DNA of 64,000 nt from Hydractinia symbiolongicarpus (GCF_029227915.1 NC_079887.1:17731650-17795649); one strand, 5' to 3'. Numbered from the stretch's first letter, positions 11,801 through 24,620 are shown. The notes: generated by a model not told the origin, from the letters alone. Program-made: numbers and translations.

Positions 11801-14800
11801 CATGTGGAACCACGTGCTTTACGTGTAAGGGGCCCTTATTAGGCATCAAAAGGCCACATTACAGTGTTTAAAGGCCTGTAAGCGTAGTTGACTGTGTTTT
11901 AAAGACATGACGCAGTCGAAAACAACTTTGGACGTCGTAGTCCGTTGACAGTGAAAGGATTAGACCAATGGTAACCTGTGCAGGCACGTGGAACCACGTG
12001 ATTTACGTACAAGTTTTTTATTAAGCATCAGAAGGCCATATTACAGTCTTTACAGGCCTGTGCGCGTAGTTGACGGTGTTATAAAGCCATGGCGCAATGG
12101 AAAACGACTTGGGAAGTCTTAGTCCATTGACAGTGGAAGGATTAGACCATTGTTAAACAGCGCAGGCATGTGGAACCGCGTGATTTGCGTACAAGGCTTT
12201 TATTAAGCATCAAAAGGCCATATTACCGTCTTTACAGGCCTGTGCGGGTAGTTGACTGTGTTTTAAAGACATGACGCAGTGGAAAACAACTTGGGACGTC
12301 GTAGTGCATTGAGAGTGGAGGGATTAGACCAATGGTAACCTGCGCAGGCACTAGGAACTACGTGATTTATGTGTAAGGCCTTTATTAGGCATCAAAAAGC
12401 CATATTACAGTGTTTAGAGGCTGTGCGCGTAGTTGACTGTGTTTTAAAGACATGACGCAGTGGAAAACGATTTGGGACTTCGTAGTGCATTGAGAGTGTA
12501 AGGATTAGACCAATGGTAACATGCGCAGGCACGTAAAAACCACGTGATTTACATGTAAGGCTTTATTAAGTGTCAAAAGGCATATTACGGCCTTCAGAGG
12601 CCTGTAAGAGTAGTTGACGGTGTTATTAAGCCTAGGCGCAATGGAAAACGACTTGGTACGTCGTAGTCTATTGATGGTGGAAGGATTAGACCAATGGTAA
12701 CCAGCGCAAGCACGTGGAACCACGTGATTTAAGTGAAGAGCCCTTACTAGCTGTCAAAAGGCCATTTTACGGTCTTTAGAGGTCTGTAAGCGTAGTTGAC
12801 GGTGTTATAAAGCCATGGCACAATGGAAAACGACTTGGGAAATCTTAGTCCATTGAGAGTGGAAGGATTAGACAATTGTTAAACAGCGCAGGCACGTGGA
12901 ACCACGTGATTTACGTACAAGGCTTTTATTAAGCATCAAAAGGCCATATTACAGTCTTTACAGGCCTGTGCGGGTAGTTGACTGTGTTTTAATGACTTGG
13001 CGCAATGGAAAAAGACTTAGGACGTCGTAGTCCAATGAGAGTTGAAGGACTAGACCATTGTTAAACAGCGCAGGCATGTGGAACCACGTGCTTTACGTGT
13101 AAGGGGCCCTTATTAGGCATCAAAAGGCCACATTACAGTGTTTAGAGCCCTGTAAGCGTAGTTGACTGTGTTTTAAAGACATGACGCAGTGGAAAACAAC
13201 TTGGGACGTCGTAGTCCATTGACAGTGAAAGGATTAGACCAATGGTAACCTGCGCAGGCACGTGAAACCACGTGATTTACGTGTAAGGCTCTTTTTAGGC
13301 ATCAAAATGCCATATTACGGCGTTTAGAGGCCTGTGCGCGAAGTTTATTGTGTTTTAAAGACATGGCGCAATAGATAACGATTTGGGACGTCGTAGTCTA
13401 TAGAGAGTGGCAAGGTTAGACCAATGGTAACCTGCGCAGGCACGTGAAACCACGTGATTTACGTGTAAGGCCTTTATTAGGTGTCAAAAGGCCATATTAC
13501 AGTCTTTAGAGGCCTGTGCGCGTAGTTCACTGTGTTTTAAAGACATGGCGCAATGGAAAACGATTTGGAACGTCGTAGTCTATAGAGAGTGGCAAGGTTA
13601 GACCAATGGTAACCTGCGCAGGCACGTGAAACCACGTGATTTACGTGTAAGGCTTTTATTAGGTGTCAAAAGGCATATTACGGCCTTCAGAGGCCTGTAA
13701 GAGTAGTTGAAGGTGTTATTAAGCCTAGGCGCAATGGAAAACGACTTGGGAAGTCGTAGTCCATTGAGAGTGGAGGGATTGGACGAATGGTAAACAGCGC
13801 AGGCACGTGGAACCACGTGCTTTACGTGTAAGGATTTTATTAGACATCAAAAAGCCATATTACAGTGTTTAGAGGCCTGTGCGCGTAGTTGACTGAGTTT
13901 TAAAGACATGACGCAGTGGAAAACGATTTGGGACTTCGTAGTGCGTTGAGAGTGTAAGGATTAGACCAATGGTAACATGCGCAGGCACGTGAAACCACGT
14001 GATTTACGTGTAAGGTTTTTATTAAGTGTCAAAAGGCATATTACTGCCTTCAGAGGCCTGTAAGAGTAGTTGACGGTGTTATTAAGCCTAGGCGCAATGG
14101 AAAACGACTTGGGAAGTCGTAGTCCATTGAGAGTGGAGGGATTAGACGAATGGTAAACAGCACGTGCTTTACGTGTAACGGGCCTTTATTAGGCATCAAA
14201 AGGCCATATGACAGTGTTTAAAGGTCTGTAAGCGTAGTTGACTGTGTTTTAAAGACATGACGCAGTGGAAAACAACTTTGGACGTCGTAGTCCGTTGACA
14301 GTGAAAGGATTAGACCAATGGTAACCTGTGCAGGCACGTGGAACCACGTGATTTACGTACAAGGCTTTTATTAAGCATCAGAAGGCCATATTACAGTCTT
14401 TACAGGCCTGTGCGCGTAGTTGACGGTGTTATAAAGCCATGGCGCAATGGAAAACGACTTGGGAAGTCTTAGTCCATTGAGAGTGGAAGGATTAGACCAT
14501 TGTCAAACAGCGCAGGCATGTGGAACCACGTGCTTTACGTGTAAGGCCTTTATTAAGCATCAAAAGGCCACATTACAGTGTTTAGAGGCCTGTAAGCGTA
14601 GTTGACTGTGTTTTAAAGACATGACGCAGTGGAAAACAACTTGGGACGTCGTAGTCCATTGACAGTGAAAGGATTAGACCAATGGTAACCTGCGCAGACA
14701 CGTGAAACCACGTGATTTACGTGTAAGGCTATTTTTAGGCATCAAAATGCCATATTACGGCGTTTAGAGGCCTGTGCGCGTAGTTTATTGTGTTTTAAAG

Positions 14801-17800
14801 ACATGGCGCAATAGATAACGATTTGGGACGTCGTAGTCTATAGAGAGTGGCAAGGTTAGACCAATGGTAACCTGCGCAGGCACGTGAAACCACGTGATTT
14901 ACGTGTAAGGCCTTTATTAGGTGTCAAAAGGCCATATTACAGTCTTTAGAGGCCTGTGCGCGTAGTTCACTGTGTTTTAAAGACATGGCGCAATGGAAAA
15001 CGATTTGGGACGTCGTAGTCTATAGAGAGTGGCAAGGTTAGACCAATGGTAACCTGCGCAGGCACGTGAAACCACGTGATTTACGTGTAAGGCTTTTTTT
15101 AGGTGTCAAAAGGCATATTACGGCCTTCAGAGGCCTGTAAGAGTAGTTGACGGTGTTATTAAGCCTAGGCGCAATGGAAAACGACTTGGGAAGTCGTAGT
15201 CCATTGAGAGTGGAGGGATTAGACGAATGGTAAACAGCGCAGGCATGTGGAACCACGTGCTTTACGTGTAAGGATTTTATTAGGCATCAAAAGGCCATAT
15301 TACAGTGTTTAGAGGCCTGTAAGCGTAGTTGACTGTGTTTTAAAGACATGACGCAGTGGAAAACAACTTGGGAGGTCGTAGTCCATTGACAGTGAAAGGA
15401 TTAGACCAATGGTAACCTGCGAAGGCACGTAGAACCACGTGAAGGCTTTTATTAAGCATCAAAAGGCCATTTTACAGTCTTTACAGGCCTGTGCGCGTAG
15501 TTGACTGTGTTTTAAAGACTTGGCGCAATGGAAAAAGACTTATTACGTCGTAGTCTAATGAGAGTTGAAGGACTAGACCAATGATAACCTGCGCAGGCAC
15601 GTGGAACTACGTGATTTATGTGTAAGGCCTTTATTAGGCAGCAAAAGGCCATATTACAGCGTTTAGAGGCCTGTAAGCGTAGTTGACTGTGTTTTAAAGA
15701 CATGACGCAGTGGAAAACGATTTGGGACTTCGTAGTGCATTGAGAGTGTAAGGATTAGACCAATGGTAACATGCGCAGGCGCGTGAAACCACGTGATTTA
15801 CGTGTAAGGCTTTTATTAAGTGTCAAAAGGCATATTACGGCCTTCAGAGGCCTGTAAGAGTAGTTGACGGTGTTATTAAGCCTAGGCGCAATGGAAAACG
15901 ACTTGGTACGTCGTAGTCTGTTGATGGTGGAAGGATTAGACCAATGGTAACCAGCGCAAGCACGTGGAACCACGTGATTTATGTGTAAGGCCTTTATTAG
16001 GCAGCAAAAGGCCATATTACAGCGTTTAGAGGCCTGTAAGCGTAGTTGACTGTGTTTTAAAGACTTGGCGCAATGGAAAAAGACTTGGTACGTCGTAGTC
16101 TAATGAGAGTTGAAGGACTAGACCAATGATAACCTGCGCAGGCACGTGGAACTACGTGATTTATGTGTAAGGCCTTTATTAGGCAGCAAAAGGCCATATT
16201 ACAGCGTTTAGAGGCCTGTAAGCGTAGTTGACTGTGTTTTAAAGACATGACGCAGTGGAAAACGATTTGGGACTTCGTAGTGCATTGAGAGTGTAAGGAT
16301 TAGACCAATGGTAACATGCGCAGGCGCGTGAAACCACGTGATTTACGTGTAAGGCTTTTATTAAGTGTCAAAAGGCATATTACGGCCTTCAGAGGCCTGT
16401 AAGAGTAGTTGACGGTGTTATTAAGCCTAGGCGCAATGGAAAACGACTTGGTACGTCGTAGTCTGTTGATGGTGGAAGGATTAGACCAATGGTAACCAGC
16501 GCAAGCACGTGGAACCACGTGATTTATGTGTAAGGCCTTTATTAGGCAGCAAAAGGCCATATTACAGCGTTTAGAGGCCTGTAAGCGTATTTGACTGTGT
16601 TTTAAAGACATGCCGCAATGGAAAACGATTTGGGACGTCGTAGTCTATAGAGAGTGGAAAGATTAGACCAATAGTAACCTGCGCAGGCTCGTGAAACCAC
16701 GTGATTTACGTGTAAGGCTCTTTTTGGGCATCAAAATGCCATTTTACGGTCTTTAGAGGTCTGTAAGCGTAGTTGACGGTGTTATAAAGCCATGGCGCAA
16801 TGGAAAACGACTTGGGAAGTCTTAGTCTATTGAGAGTGGAAGGATTAGACCATTGTTAAACAGCGCAGGCATGTGGAACCACGTGCTTTACGTGTAAGGC
16901 CTTTATTAGGCATCAAAAGGCCATATTACAGTGTTTAGAGGCCTGTAAGCGTAGTTGACTGTGTTTTAAAGACATGACGCAGTGGAAAACAACTTGGGAC
17001 GTCGTAGTCCATTGACAGTGAAAGGATTAGACCAATGGTAACCTGCAAAGGCACGTGGAATTACGTGATTTATGTGTAAGGCCTTTATTAGGCAGCAAAA
17101 GGCCATATTACAGCGTTTAGAGGCCTGTAAGCGTAGTTGACTGTGTTTTAAAGACATGACGCAATGGAAAACAATTTGGGACGTCGTAGTCTATAGAGAG
17201 TGGAAAGATTAGACCAATGGTAACCTGCACAGGCACGTGAAACCACGTGATTTACGTGTAAGGCTCTTTTTAGGCATCAAATGCTAATTTACGGTCTTTA
17301 GAGGTCTGTAAGCGTAGTTGACGGTGTTATAAAGCCATGGCGCAATGGAAAACGACTTGGGAAGTCTTAGTCCATTGAGAGTGGAAGGATTAGACCATTG
17401 TTAAACAGCGCACGCATGTGGAACCACGTGCTTTACGTGTAAGGCCTTTATTAGGCATCAAAAGGCCATATTACAGTGTTTAGAGGCCTGTAAGCGTAGT
17501 TGACTGTGTTTTAAAGACATGGCGCAATGGATAACGATTTGGGACGTCGTAGTCTATAGAGAGTGGCAAGGTTAGACCAATGGTAACCTGCGCAGGCACG
17601 TGAAACCACGTGATTTACGTGTAAGGCCTTTATTAGGTGTCAAAAGGCCATATTACAGTCTTTACAGGCCTGTGCGTGTAGTTGACTGTGTTTTAAAGAC
17701 TTGGCGCAATGGAAAAAGACTTGGGACGTCGTAGTCTAATGAGAGTTGAAGGACTAGACCAATGGTAACCTACGCAGGCACGTGGAATTACGTGATTTAT

Positions 17801-18310
17801 GTGTAAGGCCTTTATTAGGCAGCAAAAGGCCATATTACAGCGTTTAGAGGCCTGTAAGCGTAGTTGACTGTGTTTTAAAGACATGACGCAATGGAAAACA
17901 ATTTGGGACGTCGTAGTCTATAGAGAGTGGAAAGATTAGACCAATGGTAACCTGCGCAGGCACGTGAAACCACGTGATTTACGTGTAAGGCTCTTTTTAG
18001 GCATCAAAATGCCATTTTACGGTCTTTAGAGGTCTGTAAGCGTAGTTGACGGTGTTATAAAGCCATGGCGCAATGGAAAACGACTTAGGAAGTCTTAGTC
18101 CATTGAGAGCTGAAGGATTAGACCATTGTTAAACAGCGTAGGCATGTGGAAGCACGTGCTTTACGTGTAAGGCCTTTATTAGGCATCAAAAGGCCACATT
18201 ACAGTGTTTAGAGCCCTGTAAGCGTAGTTGACTGTGTTTTAAAGACATGACGCAGTGGAAAACAACTTGGGACGTCGTAGTCCATTGACAGTGAAAGGAT
18301 TAGACCAATG
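8868..18310 (+). repeat. about 9-kb higher-order block, copy 2
   Basis: Second copy of the block at 1-8867, including the same rare variants, for example gttaagtggcctg at 825 and 9692 and the dyad collapse at 14158. It gains about 15,703-17,154 relative to copy 1. Similarity to the start of the next block copy runs from 18,111 to roughly 18,310 and then switches to another monomer order. Confidence 0.83.
15505..16600 (+). repeat. tandem duplication of a 545-bp 3-mer
   Basis: 15,505-16,049 repeats at 16,050-16,594 with a shift of 545 bp (three monomers minus one base), sharing the gcaggcgcgtgaaacc variant and gtctgttgatgg. It lies inside the roughly 1.45-kb segment that block copy 2 has and copy 1 lacks. 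Confidence 0.8.
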
Positions 18311-19254
18311 GTAACCTGCGAAGGCACGTGGAATTACGTGATTTATGTGTAAGGCCTTTATTAGGCAGCAAAAGGCCATATTACAACGTTTAGAGGCCTG
18401 TAAGCGTAGTTGACTGTGTTTTAAAGACATGACGAAATGGAAAACAATTTGGGACGTCGTAGTCTATAGAGAGTGGAAAGATTAGACCAATGGTAACCTG
18501 CACAGGCACGTGAAACCACGTGATTTACGTGTAAGGCTCTTTTTAGGCATCAAAATGCTATTTTACGGTCTTTAGAGGTCTGTAAGCGTAGTTGACGGTG
18601 TTATAAAGCCATGGCGCAATGGAAAACGACTTGGGAAGTCTTAGTCTATTGAGAGTGGAAGGATTAGACCATTGTTAAACAGCGCAGGCATGTGGAACCA
18701 CGTGCTTTACGTGTAAGGCCTTTATTAGGCATCAAAAGGCCATATTACAGTGTTTAGAGGCCTGTAAGCGTAGTTGACTGTGTTTTAAAGACATGACGCA
18801 GTGGAAAACAACTTGGGACGTCGTAGTCCATTGACAGTGAAAGGATTAGACCAATGGTAACCTGCGCAGGCACGTGAAACCACGTGATTTACGTGTAAGG
18901 CCTTTATTAGGTGTCAAAAGGCCATATTACAGTCTTTAGAGGCCTGTAAGCGTAGTTCACTGTGTTTTAGAGACATGGCGCAATGGAAAACGATTTGGGA
19001 CGTCGTAGTCTATAGAGAGTGGCAAGGTTAGACCAATGGTAACCTGCGCAGGCACGTGAAACCACGTGATTTACGTGTAAGGCTTTTATTAGGTGTCAAA
19101 AGGCATATTACGGCCTTCAGAGGCCTGTAAGAGTAGTTGACGGTGTTATTAAGCCTAGGCGCAATGGAAAACGACTTGGAAAGTCGTAGTCCATTGAGAG
19201 TGGAGGGATTAGACGAATGGTAAACAGCGCAGGCACGTGGAACCACGTGCTTTA

Positions 19255-21560
19255 CGTGTAAGGATTTTATTAGACATCAAAAAGCCATATTACAGTGTTT
19301 AGAGGCCTGTGCGCGTAGTTGACTGTGTTTTAAAGACATGACGCAGTGGAAAACGATTTGGGACTTCGTAGTGCGTTGAGAGTGTAAGGATTACACCAAT
19401 GGTAACATGCGCAGGCACGTGAAACCACGTGATTTACGTGTAAGGCTTTTATTAAGTGTCAAAAGGCATATTACTGCCTTCAGAGGCCTGTAAGAGTAGT
19501 TGACGGTGTTATTAAGCCTAGGCGCAATGGAAAACGACTTGGGAAGTCGTAGTCCATTGAGAGTGGAGGGATTAGACGAATGGTAAACAGCGCAGGCACG
19601 TGGAACCACGTGCTTTAAGTGAAAGGCCCCTACTAGCTGTCAAAAGGCCATTTTACGGTCTTTAGAGGTCTGTTAGCGTAGTTGACGGTGTTATAAAGCC
19701 ATGGCGCAATGGAAAACAACTTGGGAAGTCGCAGTCCATTGAGAGTGGAAGGATTAGACCATTGTTAAACAGCGCAGGCATGTGGAATCACGTGCTTTAC
19801 GTGTAAGGCCTTTATTAGGCATCAAAAGGCCATATTACAGTGTTTAGAGGCCTGTAGGCGTAGTTGACTGTGTTTTAAAGACATGACGCAGTTGAAAACA
19901 ACTTCGGACGTCGTAGTCAATTGACAGTGAAAGGATTAGACCAATGGTAACCTGCGCAGGCACGTGGAACCACGTGATTTACGTACAAGGCTTTTATTAA
20001 GCATCAAAAGGCCATATTACAGTCTTTACAGGCCTGTGCGCGTAGTTGACTGTGTTTTAAAGACTTGGCGCAATGGAAAAAGACTTGGGACGTCGTAGTC
20101 TAATGAGAGTTGAAGGACTAGACCAATGGTAACCTGCGCAGGCACTAGGAACTACGTGATTTATGTGTAAGGCCTTTATTAGGCATCAAAAAGCCATATT
20201 ACAGTGTTTAGAGGCCTGTGCGCGTAGTTGACTGTGTTTTAAAGACATGACGCAGTGGAAAACGATTTGGGACGTCGTAGTGCATTGAGAGTGTAAGGAT
20301 TAGACCAATGGTAACATGCGCAGGCACGTGAAACCACGTGATTTACGTGTAAGGCTTTTATTAAGTGTCAAAAGGCATATTACTGCCTTCAGAGGCCTGT
20401 AAGAGTAGTTGACGGTGTTATTAAGCCTAGGCGCAATGGAAAACGACTTGGGAAGTCGTAGTCCATTGAGAGTGGAGGGATTAGACGAATGGTAAACAGC
20501 GCAGGCACGTGGAACCACGTGCTTTACGTGTAAGGATTTTATTAGACATCAAAAAGCCATATTACAGTGTTTAGAGGCCTGTGCGCGTAGTTGACTGTGT
20601 TTTAAAGACATGACGCAGTGGAAAACGATTTGGGACTTCGTAGTGCGTTGAGAGTGTAAGGATTACACCAATGGTAACATGCGCAGGCACGTGAAACCAC
20701 GTGATTTACGTGTAAGGCTTTTATTAAGTGTCAAAAGGCATATTACTGCCTTCAGAGGCCTGTAAGAGTAGTTGACGGTGTTATTAAGCCTAGGCGCAAT
20801 GGAAAACGACTTGGGAAGTCGTAGTCCATTGAGAGTGGAGGGATTAGACGAATGGTAAACAGCGCAGGCACGTGGAACCACGTGCTTTAAGTGAAAGGCC
20901 CCTACTAGCTGTCAAAAGGCCATTTTACGGTCTTTAGAGGTCTGTTAGCGTAGTTGACGGTGTTATAAAGCCATGGCGCAATGGAAAACAACTTGGGAAG
21001 TCGTAGTCCATTGAGAGTGGAAGGATTAGACCATTGTTAAACAGCGCAGGCATGTGGAACCACGTGCTTTACGTGTAAGGCCTTTATTAGGCATCAAAAG
21101 GCCATATTACAGTGTTTAGAGGCCTGTAAGCGTAGTTGACTGTGTTTTAAAGACATGACGCAGTTGAAAACAACTTGGGACGTCGTAGTCAATTGACAGT
21201 GAAAGGATTAGACCAATGGTAACCTGCGCAGGCACGTGGAACCACGTGATTTACGTACAAGGCTTTTATTAAGCATCAAAAGGCCATATTACAGTCTTTA
21301 CAGGCCTGTGCGCGTAGTTGACTGTGTTTTAAAGACTTGGCGCAATGGAAAAAGACTTGGGACGTCGTAGTCTAATGAGAGTTGAAGGACTAGACCAATG
21401 GTAACCTGCGCAGGCACTAGGAACTACGTGATTTATGTGTAAGGCCTTTATTTGGCATCAAAAAGCCATATTACAGTGTTTAGAGGCCTGTGCGCGTAGT
21501 TGACTGTGTTTTAAAGACATGACGCAGTGGAAAACGATTTGGGACTTCGTAGTGCATTGA
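19255..21560 (+). repeat. 7-mer higher-order repeat, 1,272-bp period, about 1.8 copies
   Basis: Sequence from about 19,255 recurs at 20,527 with a shift of 1,272 bp, seven monomers minus 2 bp. Markers include ggattacacc (19,389 and 20,661) and cccctactagctgtc. The same 7-mer appears again from about 28,180 and 29,740. Confidence 0.82.
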
Positions 21561-23876
21561 GAGTGTAAGGATTAGACCAATGGTAACAAGCGCAGGCACG
21601 TGAAACCACGTGATTTAAGTGAAAGGCCCTTACTAGCTGTCAAAAGGCCATTTTACGGTCTTTAGAGGTCTTGAAGCGTAGTTGACGGTGTTATAATGCC
21701 ATGGCGCAATGGAAAACGACTTGGGACGTCGTAGTCCATTGACAGTGAAAGGATTAGACCAATGGTAACCTGCGAAGGCACGTGGAATTACGTGATTTAT
21801 GTGTAAGGCCTTTATTAGGCAGCAAAAGGCCATATTACAACGTTTAGAGGCCTGTAAGCGCAGTTGACGGTGTTTTAAAGACATGACGCAATGGAAAACA
21901 ATTTGGGACGTCGTAGTCTATAGAGAGTGGAAAGATTAGACCAATGGTAACCTGCACAGGCACGTGAAACCACGTGATTTACGTGTAAGGCTCTTTTTAG
22001 GCATCAAAATGCTATTTTACGGTCTTTAGAGGTCTGTAAGCGTAGTTGACGGTGTTATAAAGCCATGGCGCAATGGAAAACGACTTGGGAAGTCTTAGTC
22101 TATTGAGAGTGGAAGGATTAGACCATTGTTAAACAGCGCAGGCATGTGGAACCACGTGCTTTACGTGTAAGGCCTTTATTAGGCATCAAAAGGCCATATT
22201 ACAGTGTTTAGAGGCCTGTAAGCGTAGTTGACTGTGTTTTAAAGACATGACGCAGTTGAAAACAACTTGGGACGTCGTAGTCAATTGACAGTGAAAGGAT
22301 TAGACCAATGGTAACCTGCGCAGGCACGTGGAACCACGTGATTTACGTACAAGGCTTTTATTAGGCATCAAAAGGCCATATTACAGTCTTTACAGGCCTG
22401 TGCGCGTAGTTGACTGTGTTTTAAAGACATGGCGCAATGGATAACGATTTGGGACGTCGTAGTCTATAGAGAGTGGCAAGGTTAGACCAATGGTAACCTG
22501 CGCAGGCACGTGAAACCACGTGATTTACGTGTAAGGCTCTTTTTAGGCATCAAAATGCCATTTTACGGTTTTTAGAGGTCTGTAAGCGTAGTTGACGGTG
22601 TTATAAAGCCATGGCGCAATGGAAAACGACTTAGGAAGTCTTAGTCCATTGAGAGTGGAAGGATTAGACCATTGTTAAACAGCGTAGGCATGTGGAACCA
22701 CGTGCTTTACGTGTAAGGCCTTTATTAGGCATCAAAAGGCCACATTACAGTGTTTAGAGCCCTGTAAGCGTAGTTGACTGTGTTTTAAAGACATGACGCA
22801 GTGAAAAACAACTTGGGACGTCGTAGTCCATTGACAGTGAAAGGATTAGACCAATGGTAACCTGCGCAGGCACGTGAAACCACGTGATTTACGTGTAAGG
22901 CTCTTTTTAGGCATCAAAATGCCATATTACGGCGTTAAGTGGCCTGTGCGCGTAGTTTATTGTGTTTTAAAGACATGGCGCAATGGATAACGATTTGGGA
23001 CGTCGTAGTCTATAGAGAGTGGCAAGGTTAGACCAATGGTAACCTGCGCAGGCACGTGAAACCACGTGATTTATGTGTAAGGCTCTTTTTAGGCATCAAA
23101 ATGCCATTTTACGGTCTTTAGAGGTCTGTAAGCGTAGTTGACGGTGTTATAAAGCCATGGCGCAATGGAAAACGACTTGGGAAGTCTTAGTCTATTGAGA
23201 GTGGAAGGATTAGACCATTGTTAAACAGCGCAGGCATGTGGAACCACGTGCTTTACGTGTAAGGCCTTTATTAGGCATCAAAAGGCCATATTACAGTGTT
23301 TAGAGGCCTGTAAGCGTAGTTGACTGTGTTTTAAAGACATGACGCAGTGGAAAACAACTTGGGACGTCGTAGTCCATTGACAGTGAAAGGATTAGACCAA
23401 TGGTAACCTGCGAAGGCACGTGGAATTACGTGATTTATGTGTAAGGCCTTTATTAGGCAGCAAAAGGCCATATTACAACGTTTAGAGGCCTGTAAGCGTA
23501 GTTGACTGTGTTTTAAAGACATGACGCAATGGAAAACAATTTGGGACGTCGTAGTCTATAGAGAGTGGAAAGATTAGACCAATGGTAACCTGCACAGGCA
23601 CGTGAAACCACGTGATTTACGTGTAAGGCTCTTTTTAGGCATCAAAATGCTATTTTACGGTCTTTAGAGGTCTGTAAGCGTAGTTGACGGTGTTATAAAG
23701 CCATGGCGCAATGGAAAACGACTTGGGAAGTCTTAGTCTATTGAGAGTGGAAGGATTAGACCATTGTTAAACAGCGCAGGCATGTGGAACCACGTGCTTT
23801 ACGTGTAAGGCCTTTATTAGGCATCAAAAGGCCATATTACAGTGTTTAGAGGCCTGTAAGCGTAGTTGACTGTGTT

Positions 23877-23880
23877 TTAA
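23877..23880. other. TTAA target-site duplication, left copy
   Basis: TTAA from the satellite context tgttttaa directly abuts the MITE. The homologous uninterrupted monomers at 1767-1770 and 10634-10637 have one TTAA here, so the second copy at 24621 arose on insertion. Confidence 0.93.
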
Positions 23881-23897
23881 CCCTATTCGGTCCGGGG
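23881..23897 (+). repeat. left terminal inverted repeat of the MITE
   Basis: ccctattcggtccgggg, 17 bp, starts immediately after TTAA and matches the complement of 24604-24620 without mismatch. The CCCT start agrees with piggyBac-like termini. After it the left end carries about 21 bp (tttttcgaacat... to gacc) that the right end lacks. Confidence 0.92.
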
Positions 23898-23918
23898 TTT
23901 TTCGAACATACTATGACC

Positions 23919-23942
23919 GGGGGGGGCGGATTCCGCCCCCCC
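23919..23942. repeat. left subterminal GC palindrome of the MITE
   Basis: A run of eight G, then cggattccg, then seven C. The core GGGGGGCGGA-T-TCCGCCCCCC is a perfect 10-bp-arm palindrome with a single central base. An almost identical copy lies at 24583-24607, so it is both a palindrome and one half of a subterminal inverted repeat. It starts 25 bp from the 13-bp terminal core. Confidence 0.88.
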
Positions 23943-24582
23943 TCAATAACTTTTCATAGGGTTGTTCAAATTGAATCAAACTTGGCACACTTATAGTACG
24001 TCATAAAAGGAACAAAATGGCGCCAAAAAAAATTTGCTTGCGTCAGCACATTTTCTGTGACGTCATCAAAAGCTCGAAAATTGTTAAAAATGCCACTATC
24101 TGCTTAAAATATAATAACTTTTGTTCTAGAGCGAATTTTTACATTCTGTTTGAAGTTTCTGAAAGCTAAATAAAAGTTATGTAACATATCTTCCGGTTTT
24201 TACATGGATCGGATGAAAAATTGCCAAAAATTGCCCAAAAATCCGTTTTTTTCCGATTTTCGGGTAAAATCCGACAAAATCGGGAAATCGGATTAGTCAC
24301 GTGTTCAAATTACTCCAAATGTTTCTTCTTGATAAAACAAAGTTGTGTTGCAAGTTTCAAGTTCTAAGGATAATCCTAACAGGAGTTATTATATTTTCCC
24401 CATTATAAGGATTTCATAGAGATTTTTAGGGGTAGTTTCGAGTAATGGCCAATATCAAAGCCTCTGAAAGGTATGGGACCTAAAAAATTAGCATGCAGGT
24501 GTCTAATAGATAAATGTTGAAACTCAGTAAGTATCATAGCCAAATAACAAAGCAATCAGGAGTTATTAAAAAAAAACCGTCA
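23943..24582. other. A/T-rich non-coding interior of the MITE
   Basis: No open frame of note on either strand. Visible structure: a consensus CRE-type palindrome TGACGTCA at 24058-24065; an inverted repeat TCCGATTT/AAATCGGA at 24252-24259 and 24285-24292, with an alternative CCGATTTT/AAAATCGG pairing inside it; the direct repeat aggagttatt at 24381-24390 and 24558-24567; and aataactttt at about 23945 and 24114. These give no function. The interior could be a remnant of an autonomous element or captured host sequence. Confidence 0.7.
24058..24065. promoter_or_regulatory. TGACGTCA (CRE-type) motif inside the MITE
   Basis: An exact 8-bp CREB/ATF consensus palindrome. One 8-mer match in 740 bp could be chance, and no promoter or transcript is evident around it. 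Confidence 0.25.
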
Positions 24583-24607
24583 GGGGGGGCGGAATCCGCC
24601 CCCCCCC
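24583..24607. repeat. right subterminal GC palindrome of the MITE
   Basis: Seven G, cggaatccg, nine C: the counterpart of 23919-23942 in inverted orientation. It abuts the terminal repeat core with no spacer, against 25 bp at the left end. Asymmetric spacing of internal repeats is also known for the original piggyBac element. Confidence 0.88.
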
Positions 24608-24620
24608 GGACCGAATAGGG
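24604..24620 (-). repeat. right terminal inverted repeat of the MITE
   Basis: ccccggaccgaataggg, the exact complement of the left terminus, ends directly before TTAA at 24621. Its C-run merges with the adjacent GC palindrome, so at this end there is no spacer between the 13-bp core repeat and the subterminal repeat. Confidence 0.92.

Larger units (their letters stand above)
1..23880 (+). repeat. 182-bp tandem satellite array, left part
   Basis: This is head-to-tail satellite DNA. The landmark tagacc recurs at 9, 191, 373 and 555, exactly 182 bp apart, and the same spacing, with small indels, continues to the insertion at 23,881. Every monomer I read has the same orientation. The monomer order is: a gattagacc start, a CACGTG-rich part, an aggc...tcaaaaggcc part, a tagaggcctgt part, gtagttgac, tgttttaaagacat, then a gacttggga/gtcgtagtc part. 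Several classes exist: accattgttaaacag (A), accaatggtaacctg (B), cccttactagctgtc (C), ggcagcaaaaggcc (D), tttacgtacaagg (E) and ttattaagcctaggcg (F). Classes alternate in higher-order units. No unrelated sequence, gene or RNA was seen inside. Minus-strand open frames up to 103 codons are repeat by-products. The satellite family was not recognised by name. A centromeric or pericentromeric role is inferred from structure only. Confidence 0.97.
23881..24620. mobile_element. piggyBac-type non-autonomous transposon (MITE), 740 bp
   Basis: A 740-bp sequence unrelated to the satellite interrupts one monomer. Its ends are inverted repeats of 17 bp (ccctattcggtccgggg at the left, its complement at the right). 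It is flanked on both sides by TTAA, while uninterrupted monomers carry a single TTAA at that point (tgttttaaagac). TTAA duplication with termini starting CCC is the hallmark of the piggyBac superfamily. Near each end lies a GC-rich palindrome, placed asymmetrically. The interior is A/T-rich with many homopolymer runs and has no open frame long enough for a transposase (usually about 500-600 residues), so it would depend on an enzyme from elsewhere. An undescribed TTAA-specific family is an alternative. Insertion identity is near certain; the superfamily is probable. Confidence 0.85.

Noticed and set aside
24252-24292. Inverted repeat TCCGATTT/AAATCGGA as a transcription terminator
   Set aside because: It sits inside a non-coding MITE with no upstream gene and no following T-run in the right place.
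23881-24620. LTR, SINE or Helitron origin for the insertion
   Set aside because: It has inverted termini and a 4-bp TTAA duplication. There is no direct long terminal repeat, no poly-A tail at an end, no pol III boxes, and no TC...CTRR ends.
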